From Halobacillus litoralis (GTDB lineage: Bacteria; Bacillota; Bacilli; Bacillales; Halobacillaceae): a stretch of 64,000 nucleotides of DNA. A program made the position numbers and the translations under genes. Every line of letters starts with the position of its first letter. Position 1 is the stretch's first letter. The notes beneath the pieces were generated by a model that was not told the origin of the DNA, ran no database searches, and saw only the letters and a list, made by a program, of their open reading frames with translations. Shown here in pieces: positions 47,202 to 56,391 of the stretch. The stretch is taken from contig NZ_CP026118.1 in NCBI RefSeq assembly GCF_004101865.1, positions 868,001-932,000 of the forward strand, written 5' to 3'.

Positions 47202-47438
47202 CTATTGTACTTTTTGTTTTTTCTGTTGCTGTACGAGAATGGTAGAAAAATATTTCCGTGCATCCGGATGAAGAATGTGCAGCATCTCCCGCTTACTCCG
47301 ATCCGGATCGCTTCCCTGGTATTCGAATTCCAGAAAAGCACCGCTCAAATTTTCCGTCACACCTTTAATGATGTAGCCCTGTTCGAGCAAGAAATCGATT
47401 TTTTCCCGCTCCGCCTCAAATTCGCGATAGGATGACAT
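47202..47438 (-). CDS. uncharacterised 78-residue protein in the pyrimidine locus
   Basis: A small soluble, charged protein (MSSYREFEAEREKIDFLLEQ ... GYIIKGVTENLSGAFLEFEY ... REMLHILHPDARKYFSTIL) with a predicted helix, a beta hairpin and a C-terminal helix ending in QQQKKQK. It follows the NCS1 permease by 18 bases with its own strong GAGGGGGAG ribosome site and shares its terminator. Its position suggests a role in uptake or in control of the pathway. No family was recognised. Confidence 0.7.
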   Translation of the reverse strand: MSSYREFEAEREKIDFLLEQGYIIKGVTENLSGAFLEFEYQGSDPDRSKREMLHILHPDARKYFSTILVQQQKKQKVQ

Positions 47439-47456
47439 AGTTCTCCCCCTCTATTT

Positions 47457-48950
47457 TTAGGCATCCGCTTTGGTAGCTGCGGTTTCGGTGCCTGTTTTCT
47501 TCCCGAGTTTTTCTTCCGTGAACCCTTCACCGATATGCCAGTCTCTTCCTACAGTGATTCCGAGATACTGATCATCATCCGGTGTTTCGATTTCAGCCTG
47601 CGGGTGTTTCTTGAAATACCAGTACTTCGCTAAAAGATAATAAGATAAAGCACCGATTCCAAATCCTACAAAAAATGAGTAGGTGCTGAACGTGTACGCG
47701 AAGACACTCCCTATCACCCAGGAAATAATCCCCGCCCAGTTGATGCCTCCATCATAACGGAACTGTCCGCCGCTTTTATAAAGGTCATAGACATTCATTC
47801 TTCTTTTTCTCAATAAATAATAATCGGCAAAAATGATCCCTACAATCACAGAGAGGATCGCTGCAGCAATTAATAAGACAGGAATCAAAAGATTGAAGAT
47901 GCTCCACGGCTGGATCACTGTCCCGACAAGTCCAGCAATGAAAACACCGGCCCAGAACGGAAGCTTCGGGCCACCTACATTGGAGAAAATGGTAGCGGCA
48001 GGGACGATATTAGCGGAAACGTTCGTCGACCATTGTGCCAAGACGATCATTAACAATAAAATCCCTAAAACTAAACCGCTTGCCGATTCCTGCAAGGCCA
48101 CTACTGGGTCAAAGTTCGAAACAGCAATATAAGAAACGGCACCAAGCACTACGATGAACGTTTGGGTCAGTGGCAAGCCGACTAAACTACCGACCATCGC
48201 ACCTTTGTTCCGCTTAAACCAATTCCTTTCGTGTTTAGGAGCTTTGATAAAACGGGAAATAGATGAAATATCAGCAGCCAGCGTCGCCCAGTAGCCCATA
48301 TTACTGACAACGACGACAACAAAGGCTGTAAAAGCGGCTCCCCCCGTGACAGGGCTCTCCACCCATGCCCAAATATCCTTGCCCTGACCGGAAGCTGTTC
48401 CAGCCAAATTGAAGTACATCCAAACCCCGATAATAATGATGATGGGTGCTGCCAAATCAGCGAATTTCTCGACGGCCTTGATACCCAGTGCAGTGTTGAA
48501 TAATTGGAATAAAGCAAAAAGGACATAACATATGAACCAATTATCAAAGCCTGTCAAAATGTTCAAAATCCCATTGATTGCCGTGGATCCGAAGAATGTG
48601 TTGATCCCGAACCACATCGAGGCTGCTACACCTCTGACAATAGACGGAAAATGCGTACCTAAAGTTCCAAACGGAGCCCTCATATAGACAGGAAATGAAA
48701 TCCCGTGTTCAATACCTATATCTGCAGTCAATGTAATGGCAAAACCTATTAATAAAGTTCCCAGTAACGTACCGAGAACCACCCAAATAAGCGAAATGGA
48801 CTGAACACCTGCACCACCAATGGCAAAAGCAGCTAACACAACAGCCATCCCGACCCACATAAATGTAAAACCTAATGTTCCAATCTTCTTCTCATGATGA
48901 GGAATCGGCATGAGGTCAGGTGACATCAAATGGTTATCTTTTTTGTCCAT
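47457..48950 (-). CDS. NCS1 family nucleobase permease
   Basis: A 497-residue transporter with about twelve spans. The MWVGMAVVLAAFAIGGAGV first helix, GISFPVYMRAPFGTLGTHFPSIVRGVAASMWFGI, and the DISSISRFIKAPKH loop are those of NCS1 uracil/allantoin/hydantoin permeases. It should import uracil or dihydrouracil with Na+ or H+ for the degradation enzymes upstream. RBS is TAGGAGGATTCCTGTCT. A long hairpin separates it from the dihydropyrimidinase gene. Confidence 0.9.
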   Translation of the reverse strand: MDKKDNHLMSPDLMPIPHHEKKIGTLGFTFMWVGMAVVLAAFAIGGAGVQSISLIWVVLGTLLGTLLIGFAITLTADIGIEHGISFPVYMRAPFGTLGTHFPSIVRGVAASMWFGINTFFGSTAINGILNILTGFDNWFICYVLFALFQLFNTALGIKAVEKFADLAAPIIIIIGVWMYFNLAGTASGQGKDIWAWVESPVTGGAAFTAFVVVVVSNMGYWATLAADISSISRFIKAPKHERNWFKRNKGAMVGSLVGLPLTQTFIVVLGAVSYIAVSNFDPVVALQESASGLVLGILLLMIVLAQWSTNVSANIVPAATIFSNVGGPKLPFWAGVFIAGLVGTVIQPWSIFNLLIPVLLIAAAILSVIVGIIFADYYLLRKRRMNVYDLYKSGGQFRYDGGINWAGIISWVIGSVFAYTFSTYSFFVGFGIGALSYYLLAKYWYFKKHPQAEIETPDDDQYLGITVGRDWHIGEGFTEEKLGKKTGTETAATKADA

Positions 48951-48994
48951 AGACAGGAATCCTCCTAATGATACCTATAATTTTTTTAAGCATC

Positions 48995-49024
48995 CGCAAG
49001 GTTTTGTTTGGTCAAAACCTTGCG
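48995..49024 (-). other. hairpin between dihydropyrimidinase and permease genes
   Basis: Perfect 12-base inverted repeat CGCAAGGTTTTG / CAAAACCTTGCG, without a U tract after it on the minus strand (an A run follows instead). Possibly a leaky stop or mRNA-protecting hairpin that sets a lower level for the permease. Confidence 0.5.
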
Positions 49025-49063
49025 TGCCTATTATCTATCTCTGGCTTTTGGACATTGGTGGGA

Positions 49064-50479
49064 CTAGTTTTGGTAAAGTTCTTCCTGAGAGGTTTTCAAT
49101 TCGCCGAACCGGGCTCGTTTCAAATATTGGCCGGAGCCGAGCTTACCGACGAATTCTTTATCACGGATGACATATTCTCCACGGGATAGGACGCTGACCG
49201 GCTGGCCCGTCACTTCCATTCCTTCAAATGGATTGTAGTCTGCCGCCATGTGGCTCGTTTCTACAGAAATCGTTCGTTCGATATTCGGGTCAAAGATGAT
49301 AAGGTCCGCATCAGCACCTACACTGATCGTTCCTTTCTGCGGAAAAATCCCGAACGTTTTTGCAATTCTGGTCGAAGTGATATCAACAAACTGATTCAAA
49401 CTGATTCTTCCTTTTTTCACCCCTTCGGAGAAAAGGATACTCATGCGATCTTCGATAATCGGGCCCCCGTTCGGAATCTTTGTGAAATCCCCTTTCCCTA
49501 AATCCTTTTGTCCTTTGAAATCAAAGGAGCATTGATCGGAGCCGAGCGTCTGCAGTTCACCTGTTTTCAGTGCGTTCCAAAGTACTTCCTGGTTCTTTTT
49601 CTCACGCAGTGGTGGTGACCATACGTATTTCGCCCCTTCAAAGTTCGGCTTTTCTAAATAGGATTGATCAAGGACTAAATACTGCGGGCACGTTTCACCA
49701 ATCACGTGGTAGCCTTTTTTCCTTGCTTCCGAAATTTCTTTGACTGCGTCTTCACAGGAGACGTGGACGACATAAAGCTGGGAATCCGCTAGACCTGTCA
49801 GCTGTGCTGCACGGCCCGTCGCTTCTCCTTCTGCTTCAGGAGGACGCGTCAAGGCATGATAAATCGGATCGGTCTGTCCTGCGTCGAGCGCCTTCTTCAC
49901 TAGGTGATCGATGACATCACCGTTCTCAGCATGCACCATGACCAGCGCACCGAGTCTTTTCGCTTCTTCCAAAGTACGGAATAAGGTTTCATCATCCGCT
50001 TGGAAGACGTTCTTGTATGCCATGAACACTTTGAATGAAGTGATCCCCTCATCTTCAATGACACTAGGAAGCTGTTCAAGCACACTATCGTTCATTTCAC
50101 TGATCATCAGGTGGAAACTATAATCGATGACGGATTTATCTCTCGACTTCGCATGCCACTGATCGATGGAATTTTGCAGGGGCTTCCCTTTGTTCGTCAA
50201 GCAAAAATCGATGACGGTCGTGGTGCCGCCGTGCGCAGCAGCAATCGTTCCTGTTTCAAAGTCATCCTTACTGACCGTTCCGCCAAACGGCATCTCCAAG
50301 TGAGTATGCGGGTCGATCCCGCCTGGGAAAATGTAATGGCCTTTCGCATCGATGACTTCTGCTGATGGGTCTGAGAGGTCTTGACCTATCAGAGCGATCT
50401 TTTCATTTTCGACCATGATATCCGCTTTGTACGTGTCTGCAGCCGTGACAATGAGTCCATTTTTAATGATTTTTTTCAT
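49064..50479 (-). CDS. hydA: dihydropyrimidinase
   Basis: A 471-residue amidohydrolase opening dihydrouracil to N-carbamoyl-beta-alanine. The zinc site is visible: PGGIDPHTHLEMP (His-x-His), the carboxylated lysine in SFKVFMAYKNVF, His in VMVHAENGDV and VVHVSCEDA, and the catalytic Asp region TLGSDQCSFDFKGQ. Length and motifs match D-hydantoinase/dihydropyrimidinase. It follows preA by 19 bases in the preT-preA-hydA operon. RBS is TGGAGGG. Confidence 0.94.
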   Translation of the reverse strand: MKKIIKNGLIVTAADTYKADIMVENEKIALIGQDLSDPSAEVIDAKGHYIFPGGIDPHTHLEMPFGGTVSKDDFETGTIAAAHGGTTTVIDFCLTNKGKPLQNSIDQWHAKSRDKSVIDYSFHLMISEMNDSVLEQLPSVIEDEGITSFKVFMAYKNVFQADDETLFRTLEEAKRLGALVMVHAENGDVIDHLVKKALDAGQTDPIYHALTRPPEAEGEATGRAAQLTGLADSQLYVVHVSCEDAVKEISEARKKGYHVIGETCPQYLVLDQSYLEKPNFEGAKYVWSPPLREKKNQEVLWNALKTGELQTLGSDQCSFDFKGQKDLGKGDFTKIPNGGPIIEDRMSILFSEGVKKGRISLNQFVDITSTRIAKTFGIFPQKGTISVGADADLIIFDPNIERTISVETSHMAADYNPFEGMEVTGQPVSVLSRGEYVIRDKEFVGKLGSGQYLKRARFGELKTSQEELYQN

Positions 50480-50498
50480 CTTAACCCTCCATTTGGAT

Positions 50499-51785
50499 TT
50501 ATTTGATTAAATCTACATCACAAGAAGCTGAGGCTCCGATGGCGGCTTGTCTTTCATTCCATGTCATCGGAGGTTTGCCATTCGCATATTCCACCATATC
50601 GATCGCACCGTCGACCGGACATACGATCGAACAGAGATTGCACCCGACACAATCTTCTTCGCGGACTTTCAAGATGTCATTTCCATCCGCATCTTTCAGC
50701 ATATCGATGCACTGGTGCGATGTATCTTCACAAGCGATGTGGCACTTATTACAGTTGATACACACATCATTATTGATTTTGGCGACGACTTGATGATTAA
50801 GGTCTAAATTACCCCAATCCGAATACTTCTCAACCGATTTGCCGACAAGATCCATCACCGAATCGATGCCCTTCTCATCTAAATAGTTATTCAATCCATC
50901 CTTCATGTCTTCAACAATGCTGAAGCCATGATGCATAGCTGCTGTACATACTTGAACACCAGTGGCGCCCATCAACATGAACTCGACAGCTTCCCGCCAG
51001 CTTGATACCCCGCCCATCCCGGAGATAGGTACATTGATTTTAGGATGACGGGCACACTCAGCCACCATGTTAAGCGCAATCGGTTTAACAGCAGGACCGC
51101 AATAACCTCCGTGCGCTCCTTTTCCAGCGACATTCGGGATCGTATCCCATGTATCGATATCCACTCCTGCTAAACTATTGATCGTATTGATCATACTGAC
51201 TGCGTCTGCGCCGCCATTGACAGCAGCTTCAGCAGTAAAGGTAATGTCTGTTATGTTCGGGGTAAGCTTAACGATCACTGGTGTTTCAGCGACTTCTTTC
51301 GCCCACATCGTCTGTTTTTCAACAAGGTCAGGTACTTGTCCAGAAGCAGCCCCCATCCCACGTTCCGCCATCCCGTGCGGACAGCCGAAGTTGAGTTCTA
51401 ACCCATCGACACCTACATCTTCGACCTTCTTGACGATTTCATGCCACTTCTCCTGTGTGGGTTCTACCATAAGTGATGCGATGATGGCATGGTTTGGAAA
51501 TCGTTTTTTCGTTTCATAAATTTCTTTCAAGTTGACTTCCAATGGACGGTCGGTGATCAATTCAATATTATTGAAGCCCGCCACATTTTTTCCGTTAAAA
51601 TCAACTGCAGCGAAACGGGACGATACGTTCAAGATCGGCTCGCCCAATGTTTTCCACACGGCGCCGCCCCAACCTGCTTCAAAAGCCCGTTGCACCTGGT
51701 ACCCCGAATTTGTCGGAGGAGCCGATGCTAGCCAAAAAGGATTGGGTGATTTTATGCCTGCAAGATTCAAACTGAGATCAGCCAT
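50499..51785 (-). CDS. preA: NAD-dependent dihydropyrimidine dehydrogenase subunit PreA
   Basis: A 428-residue catalytic subunit reducing uracil or thymine to the dihydro form. The dihydroorotate-dehydrogenase-like FMN barrel has LNFGCPHGMAERGMGAASGQ and the PISGMGGVSSWREAVEFMLMGA phosphate turn. A C-terminal ferredoxin module has two [4Fe-4S] motifs: CINCNKCHIACED and CVGCNLCSIVCPVDG. Works with PreT. RBS is TAGGAGG, 27 bases after preT. Confidence 0.94.
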   Translation of the reverse strand: MADLSLNLAGIKSPNPFWLASAPPTNSGYQVQRAFEAGWGGAVWKTLGEPILNVSSRFAAVDFNGKNVAGFNNIELITDRPLEVNLKEIYETKKRFPNHAIIASLMVEPTQEKWHEIVKKVEDVGVDGLELNFGCPHGMAERGMGAASGQVPDLVEKQTMWAKEVAETPVIVKLTPNITDITFTAEAAVNGGADAVSMINTINSLAGVDIDTWDTIPNVAGKGAHGGYCGPAVKPIALNMVAECARHPKINVPISGMGGVSSWREAVEFMLMGATGVQVCTAAMHHGFSIVEDMKDGLNNYLDEKGIDSVMDLVGKSVEKYSDWGNLDLNHQVVAKINNDVCINCNKCHIACEDTSHQCIDMLKDADGNDILKVREEDCVGCNLCSIVCPVDGAIDMVEYANGKPPMTWNERQAAIGASASCDVDLIK

Positions 51786-51812
51786 ATAGAAATGCCTCCT
51801 AGTAAGTATTTA

Positions 51813-53186
51813 TTAAATAGTTGCGGTCGGTGCTGGAGCAAGCTGTTTATGGATGGCCATTGCAACCTCTTTCCCTTGCTGCGCAGCGGTTACGACCATC
51901 GCTTCTCCTTGCCCTTTGGCGAAAATGACATCCCCTGCTGCATAAACGTCCGGGTTCGACGTCTGCAATGTTTCCGGGTTCACTTTTACGACGCCGCCAT
52001 CATGTTCCAGTCCAAATCCCTCTATTAAATCAGAATAACGTGTCTGGCCGATCGCTTTGACTACAGCATCAACTTCCATGACAAATTCCGAGTTTTCCAC
52101 TGGTGCAGGTCGGCGTCGTCCATCAGCATCCGGCTCACCAAGTGCCATCTTCACACATTTGAGATGGGTGACCTTTCCGTTCTCATCCCCTATGATCTCT
52201 ACTGGTTGAGTGAGCCAATTGAATTCAACATCATCCTGTTTCGCGAAATCATATTCGAATTCGTAGGCTGTCATTTCCTTCACTGTACGACGGTAGACGA
52301 TTTTCACATCGACTGCACCTTTTCGAGCGGCACACGTCGCTGCATCAATGGCGGTATTACCAGCACCCACGACCACTACTTTCTTCCCAAGTAATTCCTC
52401 CGTGATCGGTCCGGATTTCGTGCTTTTCACGAACTCAATCGCATCATGGACACCTTCAAGATTTTCTCCTTCAATGCCGAGCATCGGAACATTCCCCATA
52501 CCGACTGTAAGTACAGTAGAATCAAATTCTTCTGCAAGCTCTTCAAATGTTACATCTTTCCCCACTCTCGTATTGGTCCGGATTTCGACATCCAATTGTT
52601 TAACCTGATCGACTTCCCAACGGGAAATATCCTGAGGAAGGCGGAACGATACAATTCCATACGTGTCTAACCCGCCAGCTTCTGCTTCGGCTTCAAAGAT
52701 TGTCACATCATATCCGAAGCGTGCCAGTTCCCGAGCAGCGGATAACCCTGCCGGTCCTCCCCCGACGATAGCTATTCTTTTTCCATTCTTTTCACCAGGT
52801 TCGAATAGCAGTTGCTCATTTTTTATCGCCCAATCCGTAGCAAAGCGCTGCAAATCGCCGATGACGATCGGCTCTGTAGAATGGTTCAGTACGCAGGCGC
52901 CTTCACACAATTCCTCTGTCGGACAGACACGGGCGCAAGTCGCTCCGACAGGATTTGATGACATGATTGTTGTTGCAGACCCTTTCAAGTTGCCGGAAGC
53001 GATTTTCTTAATGAACTTAGGAATATCAATCCCTGTAGGGCAGGCCTGGATACATGGCGCATCATAACAATACAAACAGCGATTAGACTCTTCCATAGCT
53101 TCTTGAGCATTCAGACCATCGTGCACTTCCTCAAAATTCACTTTCAAGTTTTCTAAGGATATTCCTTTACTTTTTAACGTGGTCAA
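51813..53186 (-). CDS. preT: NAD-dependent dihydropyrimidine dehydrogenase subunit PreT
   Basis: A 457-residue FAD/NAD(P) oxidoreductase subunit of the glutamate-synthase small-subunit type. N-terminal Fe-S cysteines are in CLYCYDAPCIQACP and CARVCPTEELCEGAC, FAD binding at AIVGGGPAGLSAARELARFGYDVTIFEA, NAD binding at VVVVGAGNTAIDAATCAARKGA. It passes electrons from NAD(P)H to PreA. The start is TTG at 53186, nine bases after GGAGG; the longer frame to 53219 begins inside the leader. First gene of the operon. Confidence 0.92.
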   Translation of the reverse strand: MTTLKSKGISLENLKVNFEEVHDGLNAQEAMEESNRCLYCYDAPCIQACPTGIDIPKFIKKIASGNLKGSATTIMSSNPVGATCARVCPTEELCEGACVLNHSTEPIVIGDLQRFATDWAIKNEQLLFEPGEKNGKRIAIVGGGPAGLSAARELARFGYDVTIFEAEAEAGGLDTYGIVSFRLPQDISRWEVDQVKQLDVEIRTNTRVGKDVTFEELAEEFDSTVLTVGMGNVPMLGIEGENLEGVHDAIEFVKSTKSGPITEELLGKKVVVVGAGNTAIDAATCAARKGAVDVKIVYRRTVKEMTAYEFEYDFAKQDDVEFNWLTQPVEIIGDENGKVTHLKCVKMALGEPDADGRRRPAPVENSEFVMEVDAVVKAIGQTRYSDLIEGFGLEHDGGVVKVNPETLQTSNPDVYAAGDVIFAKGQGEAMVVTAAQQGKEVAMAIHKQLAPAPTATI

Positions 53187-53442
53187 TGCAATGAACCTCC
53201 TTTTTATAGCTGCAAACATGGAGATACCAGGATAACTCCAGCAAAGTTAAGCGAGAAATAAGTGACTGCTTGGTCTTCCTACAAAACGATCATATGTTTT
53301 ACCCATCGGTACTCGATGATTCAAGATGCTTGACCTCATAAGAAAATCATCAAGCTTCCTTTGGCATCCAATCAAACAGCTACTCCCGTTACACTTGCAG
53401 AAAAGCACTGTATGAATACAGGACCGAATCAAATTTCTAAAT
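53187..53442. other. preT upstream region
   Basis: Holds the preT leader and presumably its promoter; no gene or clear operator was identified. With the neighbouring terminator it makes a 336-base gap. Confidence 0.4.
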
Positions 53443-53500
53443 AAAAAAGTTCCACATAGAGAAAAATAATATATATTTTCCTTTGCTCTATGCAGAACTT
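53443..53500 (-). terminator. terminator of the beta-ureidopropionase gene
   Basis: Arms at 53447-53461 and 53486-53500 (15 bases, one mismatch pair) and a T6 tail on the minus strand. It isolates the gene at 53523 from the preT operon. Confidence 0.85.
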
Positions 53501-53522
53501 CTACGTGTGTCTGGGTTTTCTG

Positions 53523-54413
53523 TTACGGAAGCAGCTCTCCCATTTTCTCGTACGTTTCCGGACGGCGATCGCGATAGAACTGCCACGTATCCCGAACTTC
53601 CCGAATGAACTTCTTGTCCATTTCCCCGATAATCACTTCATCTTTGTCTCGGCTGGCTGTTGCGACAAAGTTTCCGCGTGGGTCCACAAGGTAAGACTGA
53701 CCATAAAACTCGCCCATGTTCCAAGGCCCTTCATAACCGACACGATTGATTGCTCCTAAATAGTAACCATTGGCCACAGCATGTGCAGGCTGCTCCAGCT
53801 TCCATAAATATTCAGATAAACCTGCTACAGTTGCGGATGGATTGAAGACGACTTCCGCTCCGTTCAGACCGAGGACTCTTGCACCCTCTGGGAAGTGGCG
53901 GTCATAACAAATGTACACACCGACTTTCGCAAATGCCGTATCAAATACAGGGTAGCCCAGGTTGCCAGGTTTAAAGTAAAATTTCTCCCAGAATCCATAT
54001 CCCTTGTCCCCTACACCGACCTGAGGAATATGGTGTTTACGATACTTTCCAAGATAGGATCCATCGGCATCGATCACTGCTGCCGTATTATAGTAAGTTG
54101 CGATTCCTTCTCTTTCATAGATTGGCAGAACGATTACGACCCCAAGTTCTTTCGCCAGCTGCTGGAAACGGATGGTCGTTGGACCGTTCGGAATTTCTTC
54201 CGCAGCTTCATACCATTTGGAGTTCTGCTCAGAACAAAAGTATGGGCCATAGAAGATTTCCTGAAGACAAATGATTTGAGCACCTTTGTCTGCGGCTTCT
54301 CTTACCAGTTTGATATGTTTTTCAATCGATTGTTCTTTATGAACGTCCACGGGTTCATTGCCATCCACATCGTGAGAAGCTTGAATCAAGCCAATTTGCA
54401 CTTTATCGGACAT
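53523..54413 (-). CDS. beta-ureidopropionase (N-carbamoyl-beta-alanine amidohydrolase)
   Basis: A 296-residue nitrilase-superfamily enzyme. The Glu-Lys-Cys triad is seen in CLQEIFYGPYF, in YRKHHIPQVG and in VGVYICYDRHFPEGAR. The nitrilase branch with SEYLWKLEQPAHAVANGYY matches beta-ureidopropionase/N-carbamoylputrescine amidase, and the setting selects the former: release of beta-alanine, CO2 and ammonia. It forms a single-gene unit between two terminators. RBS is AGGAGGAAATGAG. Confidence 0.92.
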   Translation of the reverse strand: MSDKVQIGLIQASHDVDGNEPVDVHKEQSIEKHIKLVREAADKGAQIICLQEIFYGPYFCSEQNSKWYEAAEEIPNGPTTIRFQQLAKELGVVIVLPIYEREGIATYYNTAAVIDADGSYLGKYRKHHIPQVGVGDKGYGFWEKFYFKPGNLGYPVFDTAFAKVGVYICYDRHFPEGARVLGLNGAEVVFNPSATVAGLSEYLWKLEQPAHAVANGYYLGAINRVGYEGPWNMGEFYGQSYLVDPRGNFVATASRDKDEVIIGEMDKKFIREVRDTWQFYRDRRPETYEKMGELLP

Positions 54414-54726
54414 CTCATTTCCTCCTTATGTAGCGTTCTATTTTGTTTACTCGCACGTTTGCTCCTTCTAAAACATTTTCCCCAAAAAATGTTTCCCCTT
54501 TTTTCAACACCTCCTTAAGTTTTTTCGCAATATACAGAATATTTTGTAATTTAATCTATACTTTACACTAATTTTATAAAATTGCCATTATACATTTTGT
54601 AAAATGTTTTTTTATACGTTTTTGCGTTTTGTAAAAGAAATATTTGAAATGGTGGGATTTCCTTGTAGGGTGAGGATAGGAGAAAAGCTGAAAATCCCAT
54701 TCAGGATTTCAGCTTTCCCGATAAGA
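54414..54726. other. AT-rich promoter region and mmsA terminator
   Basis: No gene. Very AT-rich upstream of the beta-ureidopropionase gene, then the mmsA terminator. Confidence 0.5.
54684..54718 (-). terminator. mmsA terminator
   Basis: Arms 54704-54716 and 54684-54698 pair over about 12 bases, then TTCTCC on the minus strand; nine bases after the mmsA stop. Confidence 0.75.
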
Positions 54727-56199
54727 TCAAAACCAGCGTTGAGTAAGCATTTTCCGCTTCGTATAGAAATTGAGGCCATCTTTTCCATTGGCATGGAGGT
54801 CGCCATAGAACGACTTTTTGTTTCCGGAGAACGGGAAGAAAGCCATCGGTGCTGGTACATTGACGTTCACACCTAACATGCCGGCATCCATCTCTTCTCT
54901 GAATTGCTGGACCGCTTTCCCGCTGGATGTGTAGAGGACAGCACCATTGGCAAACTCGGATTTATTAGCCGTTTCAATCGCTTCATCTAAGGTTTCAGCA
55001 CGGACAACACTGAGAACGGGGGCGAAAATTTCATCTTTCCAAATCTTCATATCTTCTGTCACATAGTCAAAAATCGTTGCACCAAGGAAGTAGCCCTCTT
55101 CATTTTCTCTTAATTCAACTCTTCCATCGCGGACGAGTTTCGCGTTTTCCCCTTCGCCTGCTTCAATATAACCAAGCACACGTTCTCTATGAGATTCGCG
55201 AATCAATGGCCCGAGACTCGTTTCTTCCTCCAAGCCGTTTCCGACGTTAAGCTGATCAGCAGCTTCTTTCAATTTAGCAACAAGATCATCGGCAACATCT
55301 CCTACAGCCACAACTACGGAGCATGCCATACACCGTTCCCCTGCACTGCCGAATGCTGCATTGATGATCCCATCTACAGATTTATCCAGGTTGCAGTCAG
55401 GTAAGACGATCGAATGGTTTTTTGCACCTGCAAGAGCCTGCACGCGTTTGCCATGGTCTGCTGCCGTTTTGTAAACGTACTCCGCAACAGGCTGGGATCC
55501 GACAAAAGAAATGGCGTCGACATCTTCATGTTCAAGCAATCCATTAACGACATCGTGAGCACCATTGACTATATTCATGACACCCTTAGGAAGCCCTGCT
55601 TCGTGCAATAGCTCCACAAGCATCTTCGCTAAAATCGGCGTACGTTCTGACGGTTTTAAAACGAATGTATTTCCACAAACTAATGCAAGCGGGAACATCC
55701 ATAATGGCACCATCATCGGAAAGTTGAATGGCGTAATTCCCCCTACGACTCCAACGGGATAACGGTACATTCCAGAGTCGATTCCCTCTGCAATATCTGG
55801 CAGGACATCCCCCATCATCAGACTTGGTGCGCCAGCGGCAAACTCTACACACTCAATGCCCCGCTGTACTTCACCTGTCGCATCCTTTATCGTTTTTCCA
55901 TTTTCCTGTGATAGGGCTCTTGCTAACTCCTCACGGTTTTCCATCAGGAGCTGATGGTACTTGAACATGATTCGCGCACGTTTCGGTACCGGGGTCTTTT
56001 TCCAACCCTTGAATGCTTCCCTCGCGGATTGGACTGCTTTATCTACATCCTCTTTTGATGAAATCGGAACTCTGGCAATTATTTCTCCTGTAGCGGGATT
56101 GGGCACTTCCTCCACTTGCCCTTCTTCAGACGCAATCCATTCTCCATTAATGAAATTCTGAATGACCACCTGATTCGATTTTGAGAAAGTTGTCTCCAT
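54727..56199 (-). CDS. mmsA: CoA-acylating methylmalonate-semialdehyde dehydrogenase
   Basis: A 490-residue aldehyde dehydrogenase of the MmsA/IolA type. FNGEW-type start [13 protein letters not shown], the [18 protein letters not shown] cofactor segment, and the catalytic cysteine in [14 protein letters not shown] are typical; IolA-class enzymes use CoA instead of water. It would turn malonate semialdehyde into acetyl-CoA and CO2, finishing uracil degradation, and methylmalonate semialdehyde into propionyl-CoA. The ATG at 56199 follows GAGGTGAATAAA. Confidence 0.93.
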   Translation of the reverse strand: METTFSKSNQVVIQNFINGEWIASEEGQVEEVPNPATGEIIARVPISSKEDVDKAVQSAREAFKGWKKTPVPKRARIMFKYHQLLMENREELARALSQENGKTIKDATGEVQRGIECVEFAAGAPSLMMGDVLPDIAEGIDSGMYRYPVGVVGGITPFNFPMMVPLWMFPLALVCGNTFVLKPSERTPILAKMLVELLHEAGLPKGVMNIVNGAHDVVNGLLEHEDVDAISFVGSQPVAEYVYKTAADHGKRVQALAGAKNHSIVLPDCNLDKSVDGIINAAFGSAGERCMACSVVVAVGDVADDLVAKLKEAADQLNVGNGLEEETSLGPLIRESHRERVLGYIEAGEGENAKLVRDGRVELRENEEGYFLGATIFDYVTEDMKIWKDEIFAPVLSVVRAETLDEAIETANKSEFANGAVLYTSSGKAVQQFREEMDAGMLGVNVNVPAPMAFFPFSGNKKSFYGDLHANGKDGLNFYTKRKMLTQRWF

Positions 56200-56391
56200 T
56201 TTATTCACCTCAATTGGTAGATTCTGTTTCTGAACACCTTCAAATATATTATAAATTCAGAATATTTCAACATCAATGGACGAAATGTCAAATGAATGGA
56301 GACTAAAATTGACAGTATGACCTTTATCAGGGTGAAAACCTCTCAAAGGGGCATGCTAAACCTTGATGACTTTTTACATAGGAGGTAGAAA

